Virus record (IMG/VR): IMGVR_UViG_3300007236_000043
Location: 1-27,443 of that record
Strand: one strand, 5' to 3'
Source of the DNA: a virus
DNA length: 27,443 nt
Below the pieces are notes generated by a model, which saw only the letters and a program-made list of their open reading frames with translations, made no database searches and was not told the origin of the DNA. Position numbers and translations under genes: made by a program. Below are positions 12,370-19,162 of the stretch, in pieces (the first letter of the stretch is position 1; every line of letters starts with the position of its first letter).

Positions 12370-13076
12370 ACAAGCAAGTCCTAGTAGACGGTGATCCTTT
12401 TGCTTACAGAGCAGCCTTCTCTTGTGAGGATGAGTCTGAGGAGGAAGCCCTGGCTAAGGTTGATTCTGTTTTGGATGATGCTCTTAACGAAGTAATGTGG
12501 GAGGTGTCTGAGAATAACTATCAGATCTTCCTTACAGGTAAGGGTAACTTCCGTTATGACATAGCTGTATCCCATGAGTACAAAGGTAACCGTAAGGGTG
12601 TAGAGAAACCAGCACACCTACAGGCTATTCGTCAACACATGATTGACAACTGGTCAGCCATTGTGTCTAAGGGGGAAGAGGCTGACGATCTACTAGGAAT
12701 TTGGGCTACTGCGTATGGTCCTAACGCCACCATCATATCCATTGACAAAGATATGTTGCAGATCCCTTGTCACCATTACAACCCTAATAAGAAAACCTTT
12801 ACTACAATGTCAGAACGTGAGGGTGCTAAGTTCTTCTACACGCAGATCCTTACGGGTGATAAAGCAGATAACATCATAGGTCTCTATGGTATTGGCCCCA
12901 AGAAGGCAGAAAAGTTATTAGCTGATTCTGTTACTGACGAAGAGATGTACGAAGAGTGCTTACGTGCATACGGTGGTGAAGAGGATCGTGTCATTGAGAA
13001 CGCCAGGTTACTATGGCTTCGTCGTTACGAAGGACAACTATGGGAGCCACCTAAATGCGTTTTAGATCAGGCTTAG
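12366..13076 (+). CDS. 5'-3' exonuclease (T7 gp6/FEN-like)
   Basis: A 236-aa flap endonuclease/5'-nuclease family protein. Metal-binding acidic residues are visible in VDGDPFAYRAAF (D8, D10), KGEEADDLLG and SIDKDMLQIP, followed by the helix-hairpin-helix region TGDKADNIIGLYGIGPKKAE. In T7 the equivalent removes RNA primers and degrades host DNA. It starts with GTG at 12366, overlapping the previous stop as GTGA, with GGAGAGG upstream. The endonuclease I gene overlaps its end, the pair being adjacent as a nucleolytic unit. Confidence 0.9.
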   Translation: MNKQVLVDGDPFAYRAAFSCEDESEEEALAKVDSVLDDALNEVMWEVSENNYQIFLTGKGNFRYDIAVSHEYKGNRKGVEKPAHLQAIRQHMIDNWSAIVSKGEEADDLLGIWATAYGPNATIISIDKDMLQIPCHHYNPNKKTFTTMSEREGAKFFYTQILTGDKADNIIGLYGIGPKKAEKLLADSVTDEEMYEECLRAYGGEEDRVIENARLLWLRRYEGQLWEPPKCVLDQA

Positions 13077-13423
13077 AGAAAAGGACAGCTGCTTGGCTAA
13101 CTCTTCGTAGGGTTAAATTCAAGTATGAGAAGACGAGAATACCTTACGCTGTGTCAGAGGTGCGTCACTACACACCAGACTTCCAGTTACCTAATGGGAT
13201 CTACATTGAGACAAAGGGTAGGTTTCTTCCGTCAGATAGAAAGAAACATTTACTTGTCAAAAAACAGTATCCAGAGCTTGACATTCGGTTTGTTTTCAGT
13301 AATCCTAAGGCCAAGATCAGGAAAGGTTCTAAGACATCTTATGCTGATTGGTGTGACAAACATGGGTTCTTGTATGCACAAGAGTATATACCTGTTGAGT
13401 GGGTAAAGGAAAAGAAGAAATGA
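13055..13423 (+). CDS. Endonuclease I, Holliday junction resolvase (T7 gp3-like)
   Basis: A 122-aa resolvase with the T7 endonuclease I active site: E8, D42, E52 and K54, in MRFRSGLEKR and YTPDFQLPNGIYIETKG. The D-x9-E-x-K spacing equals that of T7 D55, E65 and K67. RKKHLLVKKQYPELDIRFVF also matches the family. The enzyme resolves branched DNA before packaging and helps break down host DNA. It overlaps the exonuclease gene by 22 nt, and the next gene overlaps by ATGA. Confidence 0.93.
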   Translation: MRFRSGLEKRTAAWLTLRRVKFKYEKTRIPYAVSEVRHYTPDFQLPNGIYIETKGRFLPSDRKKHLLVKKQYPELDIRFVFSNPKAKIRKGSKTSYADWCDKHGFLYAQEYIPVEWVKEKKK

Positions 13424-13632
13424 TCTTAAAGATACACAGGGTAACAAGTGGTCCTTACTTCTTAGACGAAGAGAACTGCTACTATAACATCTGTTTAGTT
13501 GAACACGAGGATGGGACCATGGAGGAAGACGAGATACTTATGGATGACTTTGACAGTGCCTATGAAATGATTAAGCACTTAAGTACAACCATAGAGCCAA
13601 TCATCCTAGAATATAATCTAGGGGCAAACTAA
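13420..13632 (+). CDS. Small acidic hypothetical protein (70 aa)
   Basis: ATG 13420 overlaps the resolvase stop; AAAGGA lies 9-10 nt upstream. The product has a beta-rich N-terminal half (MILKIHRVTSGPYFLDEENC) and is strongly acidic (DGTMEEDEILMDDFDSAYEM). No catalytic motif. It could be a DNA mimic or an inhibitor of a host enzyme, judged on charge alone. Confidence 0.6.
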   Translation: MILKIHRVTSGPYFLDEENCYYNICLVEHEDGTMEEDEILMDDFDSAYEMIKHLSTTIEPIILEYNLGAN

Positions 13633-13644
13633 TGGTGCTTGACA

Positions 13645-13830
13645 ATGTTTGACTTAGATAGTAAACTTCGTGCTCTTGTCGAAAACTACGGCTTAGAATT
13701 GCTGTTAGAACAGAACGAGATCTCAGAAAGACTTATCATAGAATACCTAGTAGACGAAGGTCTTATAGACTTAGACGACTACTTCAACTTAGACGCAGAA
13801 ATGGCTGAATGGAAAAGGATAGAAGAATGA
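13645..13830 (+). CDS. Small acidic helical protein (61 aa)
   Basis: The product is almost wholly helical and acidic: LRALVENYGLELLLEQNEI followed by YLVDEGLIDLDDYF. From memory, similar small proteins occur in marine T7-like phages, but I know no function. The ribosome site is poor; TTG 13639 is an alternative start two codons upstream. The 3' end overlaps mazG by ATGA. Confidence 0.6.
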   Translation: MFDLDSKLRALVENYGLELLLEQNEISERLIIEYLVDEGLIDLDDYFNLDAEMAEWKRIEE

Positions 13831-14183
13831 TTACAGCAGAAGACATCGAGGCTTTTAGCATTGTCAATGTCACACCTATGGAATACTCTTACTGGGTAGA
13901 GGGTAAGATCGTAACTGAGGGAGATAACAGACTTGTCGAGAACATCTTAGGTTTGGTTGGCGAGGCGGGTGAGGTAGCTGAGAAGATTAAGAAGTATCGT
14001 AGAGACAACACCAAGATCAACCAGAAGGAGATCATCAAAGAGTTGGGTGATGTTGTGTTCTACGCAACTGCCTTGGCTAACTACTTCTACAGTAACCTAC
14101 CTGAGGTACTGGAGGCTAACATGGACAAACTGAATGACAGGTATACTCGTGGTGTCATTAAAGGCTCGGGGGACAACAGATGA
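13827..14183 (+). CDS. MazG-like nucleotide pyrophosphohydrolase
   Basis: A 118-aa all-alpha NTP pyrophosphatase-type protein with one MazG domain. The metal motif ExxE...ExxD is present: GEAGEVAEKIKK (E46, E49) and IIKELGDVVFYAT (E72, D75). Phage MazG proteins hydrolyse noncanonical or host nucleotides and may adjust pools for phage DNA synthesis. ATG 13827 overlaps the previous stop, with AAAAGGA upstream. It lies two genes before the RNR, consistent with pool control. The name MazG-like is used because substrate preference cannot be read from sequence. Confidence 0.85.
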   Translation: MITAEDIEAFSIVNVTPMEYSYWVEGKIVTEGDNRLVENILGLVGEAGEVAEKIKKYRRDNTKINQKEIIKELGDVVFYATALANYFYSNLPEVLEANMDKLNDRYTRGVIKGSGDNR

Positions 14184-14377
14184 AACAGAGATGGGTAAAT
14201 AATATATTTGTGAGGTTCATGCGGTACTGTATTATGTGGTCAGAGCATAGAGCAGCAGTCAAGATCTTAAACCAATTATCCGATAGAGAACTAAAAGACA
14301 TTGGCATGAGTAGGCAAGACATTGACCGTATGGTCTGGCTAGAAGAAGATAAAACAATGCGAGGACGAGGTAAATGA
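14180..14377 (+). CDS. DUF1127 small protein
   Basis: A 65-aa protein with a basic N-terminal helix (MKQRWVNNIFVRFMRYC) and a DUF1127 core at about residues 23-52: HRAAVKILNQLSDRELKDIG then MSRQDIDRMVW. This matches the YjiS/DUF1127 consensus LSDRELKDIGLSRxDI. The family is abundant in alphaproteobacteria, where some members affect RNA turnover and phosphate or stress responses. A phage copy suggests acquisition from the host and possible interference with host small-protein regulation. It is ATGA-coupled to both mazG and the RNR gene, so it is fully embedded in the operon. Confidence 0.85.
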   Translation: MKQRWVNNIFVRFMRYCIMWSEHRAAVKILNQLSDRELKDIGMSRQDIDRMVWLEEDKTMRGRGK

Positions 14378-16278
14378 GCAGCAACCTACTACCGACAGAC
14401 TACCAGACCTTTATTGCTACCTCACGGTATGCACGTTGGTTGGACAAAGAAGGACGCCGTGAGAACTGGGGTGAGACTGTATCTCGTTACATGGACAACG
14501 TGGTACGTCCTGTTGTTGGTGACAACACTTACATTGACCAGCTAGAGGAAGCTATCCTTAACCTTAGTGTCATGCCATCCATGCGTTCACTTATGACAGC
14601 AGGGCCAGCTGCTAGTCGTGACAACACTTGTATGTACAACTGTTCGTATCTACCCGTAGATGACCTTAAGGCCTTCGATGAGGCTATGTTTATCCTCTTG
14701 TGTGGCACTGGTGTCGGGTTCTCCGTCGAGCGCCAATTCATCAGCAAGCTCCCAGAAGTGCCTCAGCTCTTCGAGAGTGAGTCTGTCATTGTCGTTAAGG
14801 ACAGTAAAGAAGGTTGGGCTAAGGCTCTCCGTCAAGTTATTGCACTCCTCTACAGTGGTGAGATCCCTAAGTGGGATGTATCTAAGGTGCGTCCTGCCGG
14901 TGCCCGTCTTAAGACATTCGGTGGACGTGCGTCAGGACCAGCACCATTGATAGACTTGTTTAACTTTGCTGTCAATACATTCCGTGCAGCAGAGGGACGT
15001 AAGCTGTCATCTGTAGAATGCCACGACTTAATGTGTAAGATCGGTGAGGTAGTTGTAGTTGGTGGTGTAAGACGTAGTGCTATGATCTCCCTGAGCAACC
15101 TTTCGGATGACCGTATGCGTCATGCTAAGTCTGGCTCATGGTGGGAGAACAATCCCCAACGTGCTTTGGCTAACAACTCTGTGTCATATACGGAGAAGCC
15201 AGATGCTATGTCATTTATGCGTGAGTGGACAGCCTTGGTTGAGTCAGGCTCAGGTGAACGGGGTATCTTTAACCGCCAGGCCTCAAAGAAACAAGCGGAG
15301 AAGAATGGACGCCGTGATCCTAACTATGAGTTCGGGACCAATCCTTGCAGTGAGATCATCCTACGTCCTAACCAATTCTGTAATCTAACAGAGGTTGTTG
15401 TTAGAGCTACAGATAACTTTGACAACCTAGCCCATAAGGTTAAGTTGGCTACAATACTAGGTACGATCCAGTCCACCTATACCAAGATGCCTTACCTTCG
15501 TAAGATCTGGACTACCAACACAGAAGCTGAACGTCTGCTAGGGGTGAGCCTTACAGGCATTATGGACAATCCGTTAATGACCAGTAAGAATGCTGGCTTA
15601 GATAAAACATTGGAGAAGTTACGTGAAATTGCAATCGAAACTAACGCTGAGTGGGCTGGCCTTCTTGGCATTCCTGTTGCTGCTGCTATTAGCTGTGTTA
15701 AGCCATCGGGAACAGTCAGCCAACTCGTTGACTCAGCCTCTGGGATACACGCCCGACACAATAACTACTACATCAGAACCGTTCGAGGAGACAACAAAGA
15801 CCCCTTGACACAATTCATGATTGACCAAGGTATTCCTAGTGAGCCATGTGTCATGAAGCCAGACCAGACTACAGTGTTTAGCTTCCCTATGAAGTCTCCT
15901 GATAATGCTGTCACACGTAATGACACAACAGCAATAGAACAACTGGAGACCTGGTTGACCTACCAACGCCACTGGTGCGAACATAAGCCATCCGTTACGA
16001 TCTCCGTTAAGGATGCTGAGTGGGTGGACGTAGGTGCCTTCGTGTACAAACACTTTGATGAGATGAGTGGTGTTTCTTTCTTACCTCACTCTGACCATAC
16101 GTACCAACAGGCACCCTACCAAGACTGTGGTAAGTCTGAGTACGAACAACTGTTGTCACTTATGCCCGAGGCTATCGACTGGACTTCTCTTGCTGACTAC
16201 GAGAAAGAGGACAACACTTCAGGTAGTCAGACTATGGCTTGCTCAGGTGACTCTTGTGAGATTGTGGACTTGACATGA
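14374..16278 (+). CDS. nrdJ: Adenosylcobalamin-dependent (class II) ribonucleotide reductase, monomeric type
   Basis: A 634-aa enzyme that reduces ribonucleotides to deoxyribonucleotides using a thiyl radical made from B12. Key sites: active-site NPCSEI (N323, C325, E327), the redox Cys pair C90 (in NTCMYNCSY) and C336 (FCNLTEV), and a C-terminal shuttle pair C623/C628 (ACSGDSC). It lacks an NrdB partner and an N-terminal ATP cone, and is nearer the Lactobacillus-type monomeric reductase though shorter. The phage thus needs host cobalamin but not oxygen. It is ATGA-coupled to the glutaredoxin gene, its probable electron donor. Confidence 0.95.
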   Translation: MSSNLLPTDYQTFIATSRYARWLDKEGRRENWGETVSRYMDNVVRPVVGDNTYIDQLEEAILNLSVMPSMRSLMTAGPAASRDNTCMYNCSYLPVDDLKAFDEAMFILLCGTGVGFSVERQFISKLPEVPQLFESESVIVVKDSKEGWAKALRQVIALLYSGEIPKWDVSKVRPAGARLKTFGGRASGPAPLIDLFNFAVNTFRAAEGRKLSSVECHDLMCKIGEVVVVGGVRRSAMISLSNLSDDRMRHAKSGSWWENNPQRALANNSVSYTEKPDAMSFMREWTALVESGSGERGIFNRQASKKQAEKNGRRDPNYEFGTNPCSEIILRPNQFCNLTEVVVRATDNFDNLAHKVKLATILGTIQSTYTKMPYLRKIWTTNTEAERLLGVSLTGIMDNPLMTSKNAGLDKTLEKLREIAIETNAEWAGLLGIPVAAAISCVKPSGTVSQLVDSASGIHARHNNYYIRTVRGDNKDPLTQFMIDQGIPSEPCVMKPDQTTVFSFPMKSPDNAVTRNDTTAIEQLETWLTYQRHWCEHKPSVTISVKDAEWVDVGAFVYKHFDEMSGVSFLPHSDHTYQQAPYQDCGKSEYEQLLSLMPEAIDWTSLADYEKEDNTSGSQTMACSGDSCEIVDLT

Positions 16279-16523
16279 GTTGGGTAGTCTTAGGTAGAAC
16301 ACAGTGCAACTTCTGTGATGATGCTAAGGCTATGTTGCGGGGTAGGGGGTTGACATACACCTCCTACACCCTCGACTCCCCTAGCAGTAAATGGCTATTG
16401 ACATTAATCAAAGATGCTGGTATGACGACTGTACCCCAGATCTTTAACCCTACAGGTGAGCACATTGGTGGCTACACCGAACTAAAGGAACTACTCAATG
16501 ACAGCAGTACGGAAGAGTTTTAG
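16275..16523 (+). CDS. Glutaredoxin
   Basis: An 82-aa thioredoxin-fold protein with the dithiol site CNFC (C11, C14), the cis-Pro loop TTVPQIF and the glutathione-contact segment GGYTEL. It lies directly after the class II RNR and is coupled by ATGA, so it probably re-reduces the RNR C-terminal Cys pair. The central CNFC dipeptide is less usual than CPYC. Length is normal for a small glutaredoxin. Confidence 0.9.
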   Translation: MSWVVLGRTQCNFCDDAKAMLRGRGLTYTSYTLDSPSSKWLLTLIKDAGMTTVPQIFNPTGEHIGGYTELKELLNDSSTEEF

Positions 16524-16944
16524 TCGAGCACTATACGAAGCGTATGATAGTCCTGCCCGTGATGCCTTGGTCTCCTACTTGGAGGCTAAGGGTCACACGA
16601 TAGTTAACAACGAAGAGAACTTTAATGTTGACGTTGTATCACAGAAGAATGGATACACCTATTTCAATGAGGCTGAAGTAAAGACAGCGTGGAAAGCTGA
16701 CTGGCCTACGCATTGGACAGAGATCCGTATCCCTGAACGTAAGCAACGTCTGTTAGATAAGCACACAGAAGAAAATGGTGTCCTTAACTTCTATATCTTT
16801 CGTCCTGACTTCAAGCAAGCATGGCGTATTAAAGACACACAGCTCACCAAGGAAAGCCTTAAGGGGGCTAAGGGTAGGTATATCACACATGGTGAAAAGT
16901 TCTTTCACATTCCTTATGTAGAAGCTGAGTTGGTTAGCTTATGA
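16498..16944 (+). CDS. Putative PD-(D/E)XK-type nuclease
   Basis: A 148-aa protein. N-terminal helix, then NVDVVSQKNGYTYFNEAEVK: D45 followed 15 residues later by E60-x-K62, the spacing and strand context of a PD-(D/E)XK nuclease core. The next segment is Trp-rich and basic (AWKADWPTHWTEIRIPERK). There is no visible DNA-recognition domain. ATG 16498 has AAAGGA about 8 nt upstream and overlaps the glutaredoxin gene by 26 nt; its end is coupled to phoH. It could process replication intermediates or host DNA. The fold assignment is from motif spacing only. Confidence 0.6.
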   Translation: MTAVRKSFSRALYEAYDSPARDALVSYLEAKGHTIVNNEENFNVDVVSQKNGYTYFNEAEVKTAWKADWPTHWTEIRIPERKQRLLDKHTEENGVLNFYIFRPDFKQAWRIKDTQLTKESLKGAKGRYITHGEKFFHIPYVEAELVSL

Positions 16945-17651
16945 ATAACATTGAACCACTACAAAAGCCTACACGTACCCGCCGTAAGACAAACTATAAG
17001 GGAGCAACAACAAAGAAGACATCAGGCCTAGTCCCTCGCACACCTAAGCAAAAGGACTTCATTGATGCGTTGTCAAGTAACAATCAGGTCTTTGTTCTTG
17101 GGCCTGCTGGTACTGGTAAGACTTACGTTACTGCCACCTACGCAGCCGACCTATATGCTACCAAGGCTATTGACAAGATCGTCATTACCCGTCCCCATGT
17201 AGCCGTAGGAAAAGAACTAGGGTTCCTTAAGGGTGACCTTCAGGAGAAGACTATGCCATGGGCCTTGCCTGTGCTAGACGTATTGGAGAAGCATCTTGGT
17301 AAAGGAACCGTTGAGACAGGGATCAAGAATGGCAACATTGAGATGGCACCTCTTGCACTTATGCGTGGGCGTAGCTTCGATAATGCCTTCATAATCGTTG
17401 ATGAGACACAGAACATCACCACTCACGAACTTAAGATGTTGCTTACTCGTGTTGGTGAAGAGTCAACGATTGTACTTAATGGGGATGTCCAACAGTCTGA
17501 CCTTAAGGAAGCCGATGGTCTCTCAAAGGTCATCCACTTAGCTAAGAAACATATGCTACCTGTGCCTATCATTGAGTTTGGTGTGGAGGATATTGTCAGG
17601 AGTGACATATGTGCTCAGTGGGTCAAGGTCTTCATGAAAGAAAAACTCTAA
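16941..17651 (+). CDS. phoH: PhoH-like P-loop ATPase
   Basis: A 236-aa protein with Walker A GPAGTGKT (54-61) and Walker B IIVDETQN (151-158), plus ITRPHVAVGKELGFLKGDL and LNGDVQQSDL, all characteristic of PhoH-like ATPases. A basic N-terminal extension (about 30 residues) precedes the ATPase. PhoH is common in marine phages; suggested roles include phosphate stress and RNA metabolism, none settled. It is the last gene of the rightward operon, 10 bp before the bidirectional terminator. Confidence 0.92.
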   Translation: MNNIEPLQKPTRTRRKTNYKGATTKKTSGLVPRTPKQKDFIDALSSNNQVFVLGPAGTGKTYVTATYAADLYATKAIDKIVITRPHVAVGKELGFLKGDLQEKTMPWALPVLDVLEKHLGKGTVETGIKNGNIEMAPLALMRGRSFDNAFIIVDETQNITTHELKMLLTRVGEESTIVLNGDVQQSDLKEADGLSKVIHLAKKHMLPVPIIEFGVEDIVRSDICAQWVKVFMKEKL

Positions 17652-17660
17652 CCTAAAAGT

Positions 17661-17690
17661 AAAGCCCCTTGGATTTCTCCTTGGGGCTTT
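17661..17690. terminator. Bidirectional terminator between converging early and late operons
   Basis: The arms AAAGCCCCTTGG and CCTTGGGGCTTT around a 6-nt loop pair as 8 bp, a TT/TT mismatch and 2 bp. Rightward it is followed by T-rich sequence (CTTTATTTCTTTTTT) after phoH; leftward the complement also gives a T-rich tail after the last late gene (stop at 17696-17698). Confidence 0.85.
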
Positions 17691-17695
17691 AAACT

Positions 17696-17800
17696 TTATT
17701 TCTTTTTTGTCATCATCGTCATTGATTTCTTTTTCTTAACTGGTTTCTTCTTAGTTGCACCAGTTCCGTATGAAATCTTCTTACCGTTTTTGTATGGCAT
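17696..17800 (-). CDS. Tiny lysine-rich protein (34 aa)
   Basis: Last gene of the leftward operon. ATG 17800 lies 1 nt after the stop of the 50-aa gene, with AAAAGGAAG upstream. Product: MPYKNGKKISYGTGATKKKP followed by a Lys/Met-rich tail; 14 of 34 residues are Lys. Such extreme basicity suggests DNA or RNA contact, perhaps a minor head component. The function is unknown, and the evidence for it as a gene is the ribosome site, spacing and position before the terminator. Confidence 0.6.
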   Translation of the reverse strand: MPYKNGKKISYGTGATKKKPVKKKKSMTMMTKKK

Positions 17801-17801
17801 A

Positions 17802-17954
17802 TTACTTCTTCCTTTTCTTTGCTGTCTTTGCCGCTTGTTTAAAGTTCTTATCTGTAGGTGCGCCTTTACTCCCTACCTTACGCATCTTCTCACCCGATCC
17901 TGCTGCTATTCGTTTACGTTTAGCATGGATGTTTGCGTATAATCCTTTAGCCAT
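17802..17954 (-). CDS. Tiny basic protein (50 aa), MAKGLYANIHAKRKRI type
   Basis: The product starts MAKGLYANIHAKRKRIAAGS and continues GEKMRKVGSKGAPTDKNFKQ with a KKRKK end. I recall very similar peptides from many marine podoviruses, always unnamed. It is rich in Lys, Arg, Ala and Gly and probably binds nucleic acid. ATG 17954 overlaps the upstream stop as TAATG. Conservation across phages in memory makes the gene credible; no function is claimed. Confidence 0.8.
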   Translation of the reverse strand: MAKGLYANIHAKRKRIAAGSGEKMRKVGSKGAPTDKNFKQAAKTAKKRKK

Positions 17955-18142
17955 TAGGCACTCTCCCCTATCTTAAAGCAGTTGGGTCTTACGAAGTACC
18001 CATCCATCATGAACTTAGTTCCTACGGTTAAGACATCCGCCCTACACTGCTCCTCAGTAGGCCACAGGTTTTCCGTATTGCCAACAACAATACAGGATGA
18101 AACTTCAGGGGTTGAGCAAACCATTAGGACAGCTAACCACAT
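17954..18142 (-). CDS. Small exported Cys-containing protein (62 aa)
   Basis: ATG 18142 overlaps the upstream stop (TAATG), which decides it over GTG 18148. A hydrophobic N-terminus MWLAVLMVCSTPEVSSC looks like a short signal or anchor, followed by a mature part with further Cys residues (EQCRADVL, RPNCFKIG), five Cys in all. It may sit in the periplasm or membrane, with disulfides. Position in the late operon beside likely lysis genes suggests an envelope role. No family named. Confidence 0.65.
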   Translation of the reverse strand: MWLAVLMVCSTPEVSSCIVVGNTENLWPTEEQCRADVLTVGTKFMMDGYFVRPNCFKIGESA

Positions 18143-18405
18143 TACCACTTTACCTTGTCAGCCCAATAGGCAGCTGACATCTTACCCTTGGCAATGTTCT
18201 TAGCATGACGGGCTTTGAATGCTTTGTTCCTTTTGGAACCATCGGGGCTACCCTTGACACCCTGTTGACCGAACCTAATTGTTTTAATCTTGTCACCCTC
18301 TTTGGCAACAACAACATGAGACTTGGTTGCATGACCAGGTGTAGCCTTAGGTTTATTGAAACCTGATACGCCAGCACGTTCTAGTCTTGGATCTTTCTTA
18401 GCCAT
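18142..18405 (-). CDS. Basic conserved phage protein (87 aa), DUF5872-like
   Basis: ATG 18405 overlaps the upstream stop (TGATG) and is chosen over a start 30 codons upstream. The product begins MAKKDPRLERAGVSGFNKPK; the centre KSHVVVAKEGDKIKTIRFGQ and the end SFKARHAKNIAKGKMSAAYWA-type sequence (here FKARHAKNIAKGKMSAAYWA) are a pattern I associate with DUF5872 proteins of marine phages. Strongly basic. Probably a DNA-associated or minor virion protein; role unproven. Confidence 0.8.
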   Translation of the reverse strand: MAKKDPRLERAGVSGFNKPKATPGHATKSHVVVAKEGDKIKTIRFGQQGVKGSPDGSKRNKAFKARHAKNIAKGKMSAAYWADKVKW

Positions 18406-18881
18406 CACCACTTCCCTTGTTTCTTGCCGAGGAAATAAATTCCCACGCCGAGGATACCAACGCCTGATACCACCACCAGAATGCCCAAAGTCCACTCGAT
18501 AATCGCCTGCTTAATCTCCGCCTTGCGATATAGAGTTTTCTGACGATCCTTGCGCACTTGAGATTCGATGCGTAGAAGTTCCTCCCAAGCAGACTGACCA
18601 TAGGCAAACTGGATATATTGCTTAATATCTGCACGAAGAGCCTCCGCTTGTTTCTTTTTGGCGAAGATGTCTATTGCACTGGGGCCAGTACCACCAAACA
18701 ACACGGCATACCAAGGTTGATTCTCAGCTGACTTATGTGCAAACTCCAAGTCTGAAATAGCTCCAGCAAATTTAGCTAAGTCGTTAGAGATACCAGCAAT
18801 ATCTTTACCTAACTGTATGCCTTTCTTAATGGCAGATACGGCTGTCTGTGCTGCTGCAAAGGCTGTAAACGGATCAATCAT
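18405..18881 (-). CDS. Membrane-anchored phage protein (158 aa)
   Basis: N-terminal helices (MIDPFTAFAAAQTAVSAIKK), a middle coiled region (KKKQAEALRADIKQYIQFAY then GQSAWEELLRIESQVRKDRQ) and a C-terminal membrane segment at about residues 132-151 (LGILVVVSGVGILGVGIYFL) with the basic tail GKKQGKW. I recall similar unnamed proteins in many marine podoviruses. A coil plus C-terminal anchor could fit a lysis or virion membrane role. It follows the spanin-like gene by 5 bp. Confidence 0.75.
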   Translation of the reverse strand: MIDPFTAFAAAQTAVSAIKKGIQLGKDIAGISNDLAKFAGAISDLEFAHKSAENQPWYAVLFGGTGPSAIDIFAKKKQAEALRADIKQYIQFAYGQSAWEELLRIESQVRKDRQKTLYRKAEIKQAIIEWTLGILVVVSGVGILGVGIYFLGKKQGKW

Positions 18882-18886
18882 TAGGT

Positions 18887-19162
18887 CTACCTAGGGTCAC
18901 GGTTAGATGAAGTCTTCTCCATCATAACCCTAATGGACTTAATATTCTCGTCAATACGAGCTAAGGTCAAAGCCTGAGACTGGACTACATTCTCCAGGGC
19001 TGAAAGCCTTACGTCTTGCCTAAGCAATTCCTTCTCATTATTTTTGATGGTATTGTCTAACGATGACACATACCATACTAAAGAAACCGTTTGTATAAAT
19101 ATAGCCACAACAAATGTCAGTGGTACTGACTTAGATAAATGCCACTCTTGATCTTGGTTCAT
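18887..19162 (-). CDS. Single-pass membrane protein with coiled coil, possible spanin or holin partner (91 aa)
   Basis: ATG 19162 overlaps the upstream stop as ATGA; a longer frame from 19255 overlaps that gene and is rejected. One membrane segment (about residues 11-31, PLTFVVAIFIQTVSLVWYV) is followed by a coiled coil of about 50 residues with heptad-like Leu/Ile (LRQDVRLSALENVVQSQALT). This is the layout of an inner-membrane spanin (Rz-type), and it lies near a peptidase and a multi-pass membrane protein. No outer-membrane lipoprotein partner was identified, so the call is tentative. Confidence 0.65.
   Translation of the reverse strand: MNQDQEWHLSKSVPLTFVVAIFIQTVSLVWYVSSLDNTIKNNEKELLRQDVRLSALENVVQSQALTLARIDENIKSIRVMMEKTSSNRDPR

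Noticed and set aside
13639-13668. Promoter TTGACA-N17-TAAACT before the 61-aa gene
   Set aside because: The -35 string overlaps the start region of the gene and the -10 matches only 4 of 6; the predicted start would fall inside the coding sequence.
17755-17976. 73-aa plus-strand frame after the convergent terminator
   Set aside because: It is the opposite strand of two tiny late genes with good starts and overlaps, and lies downstream of the early operon terminator.
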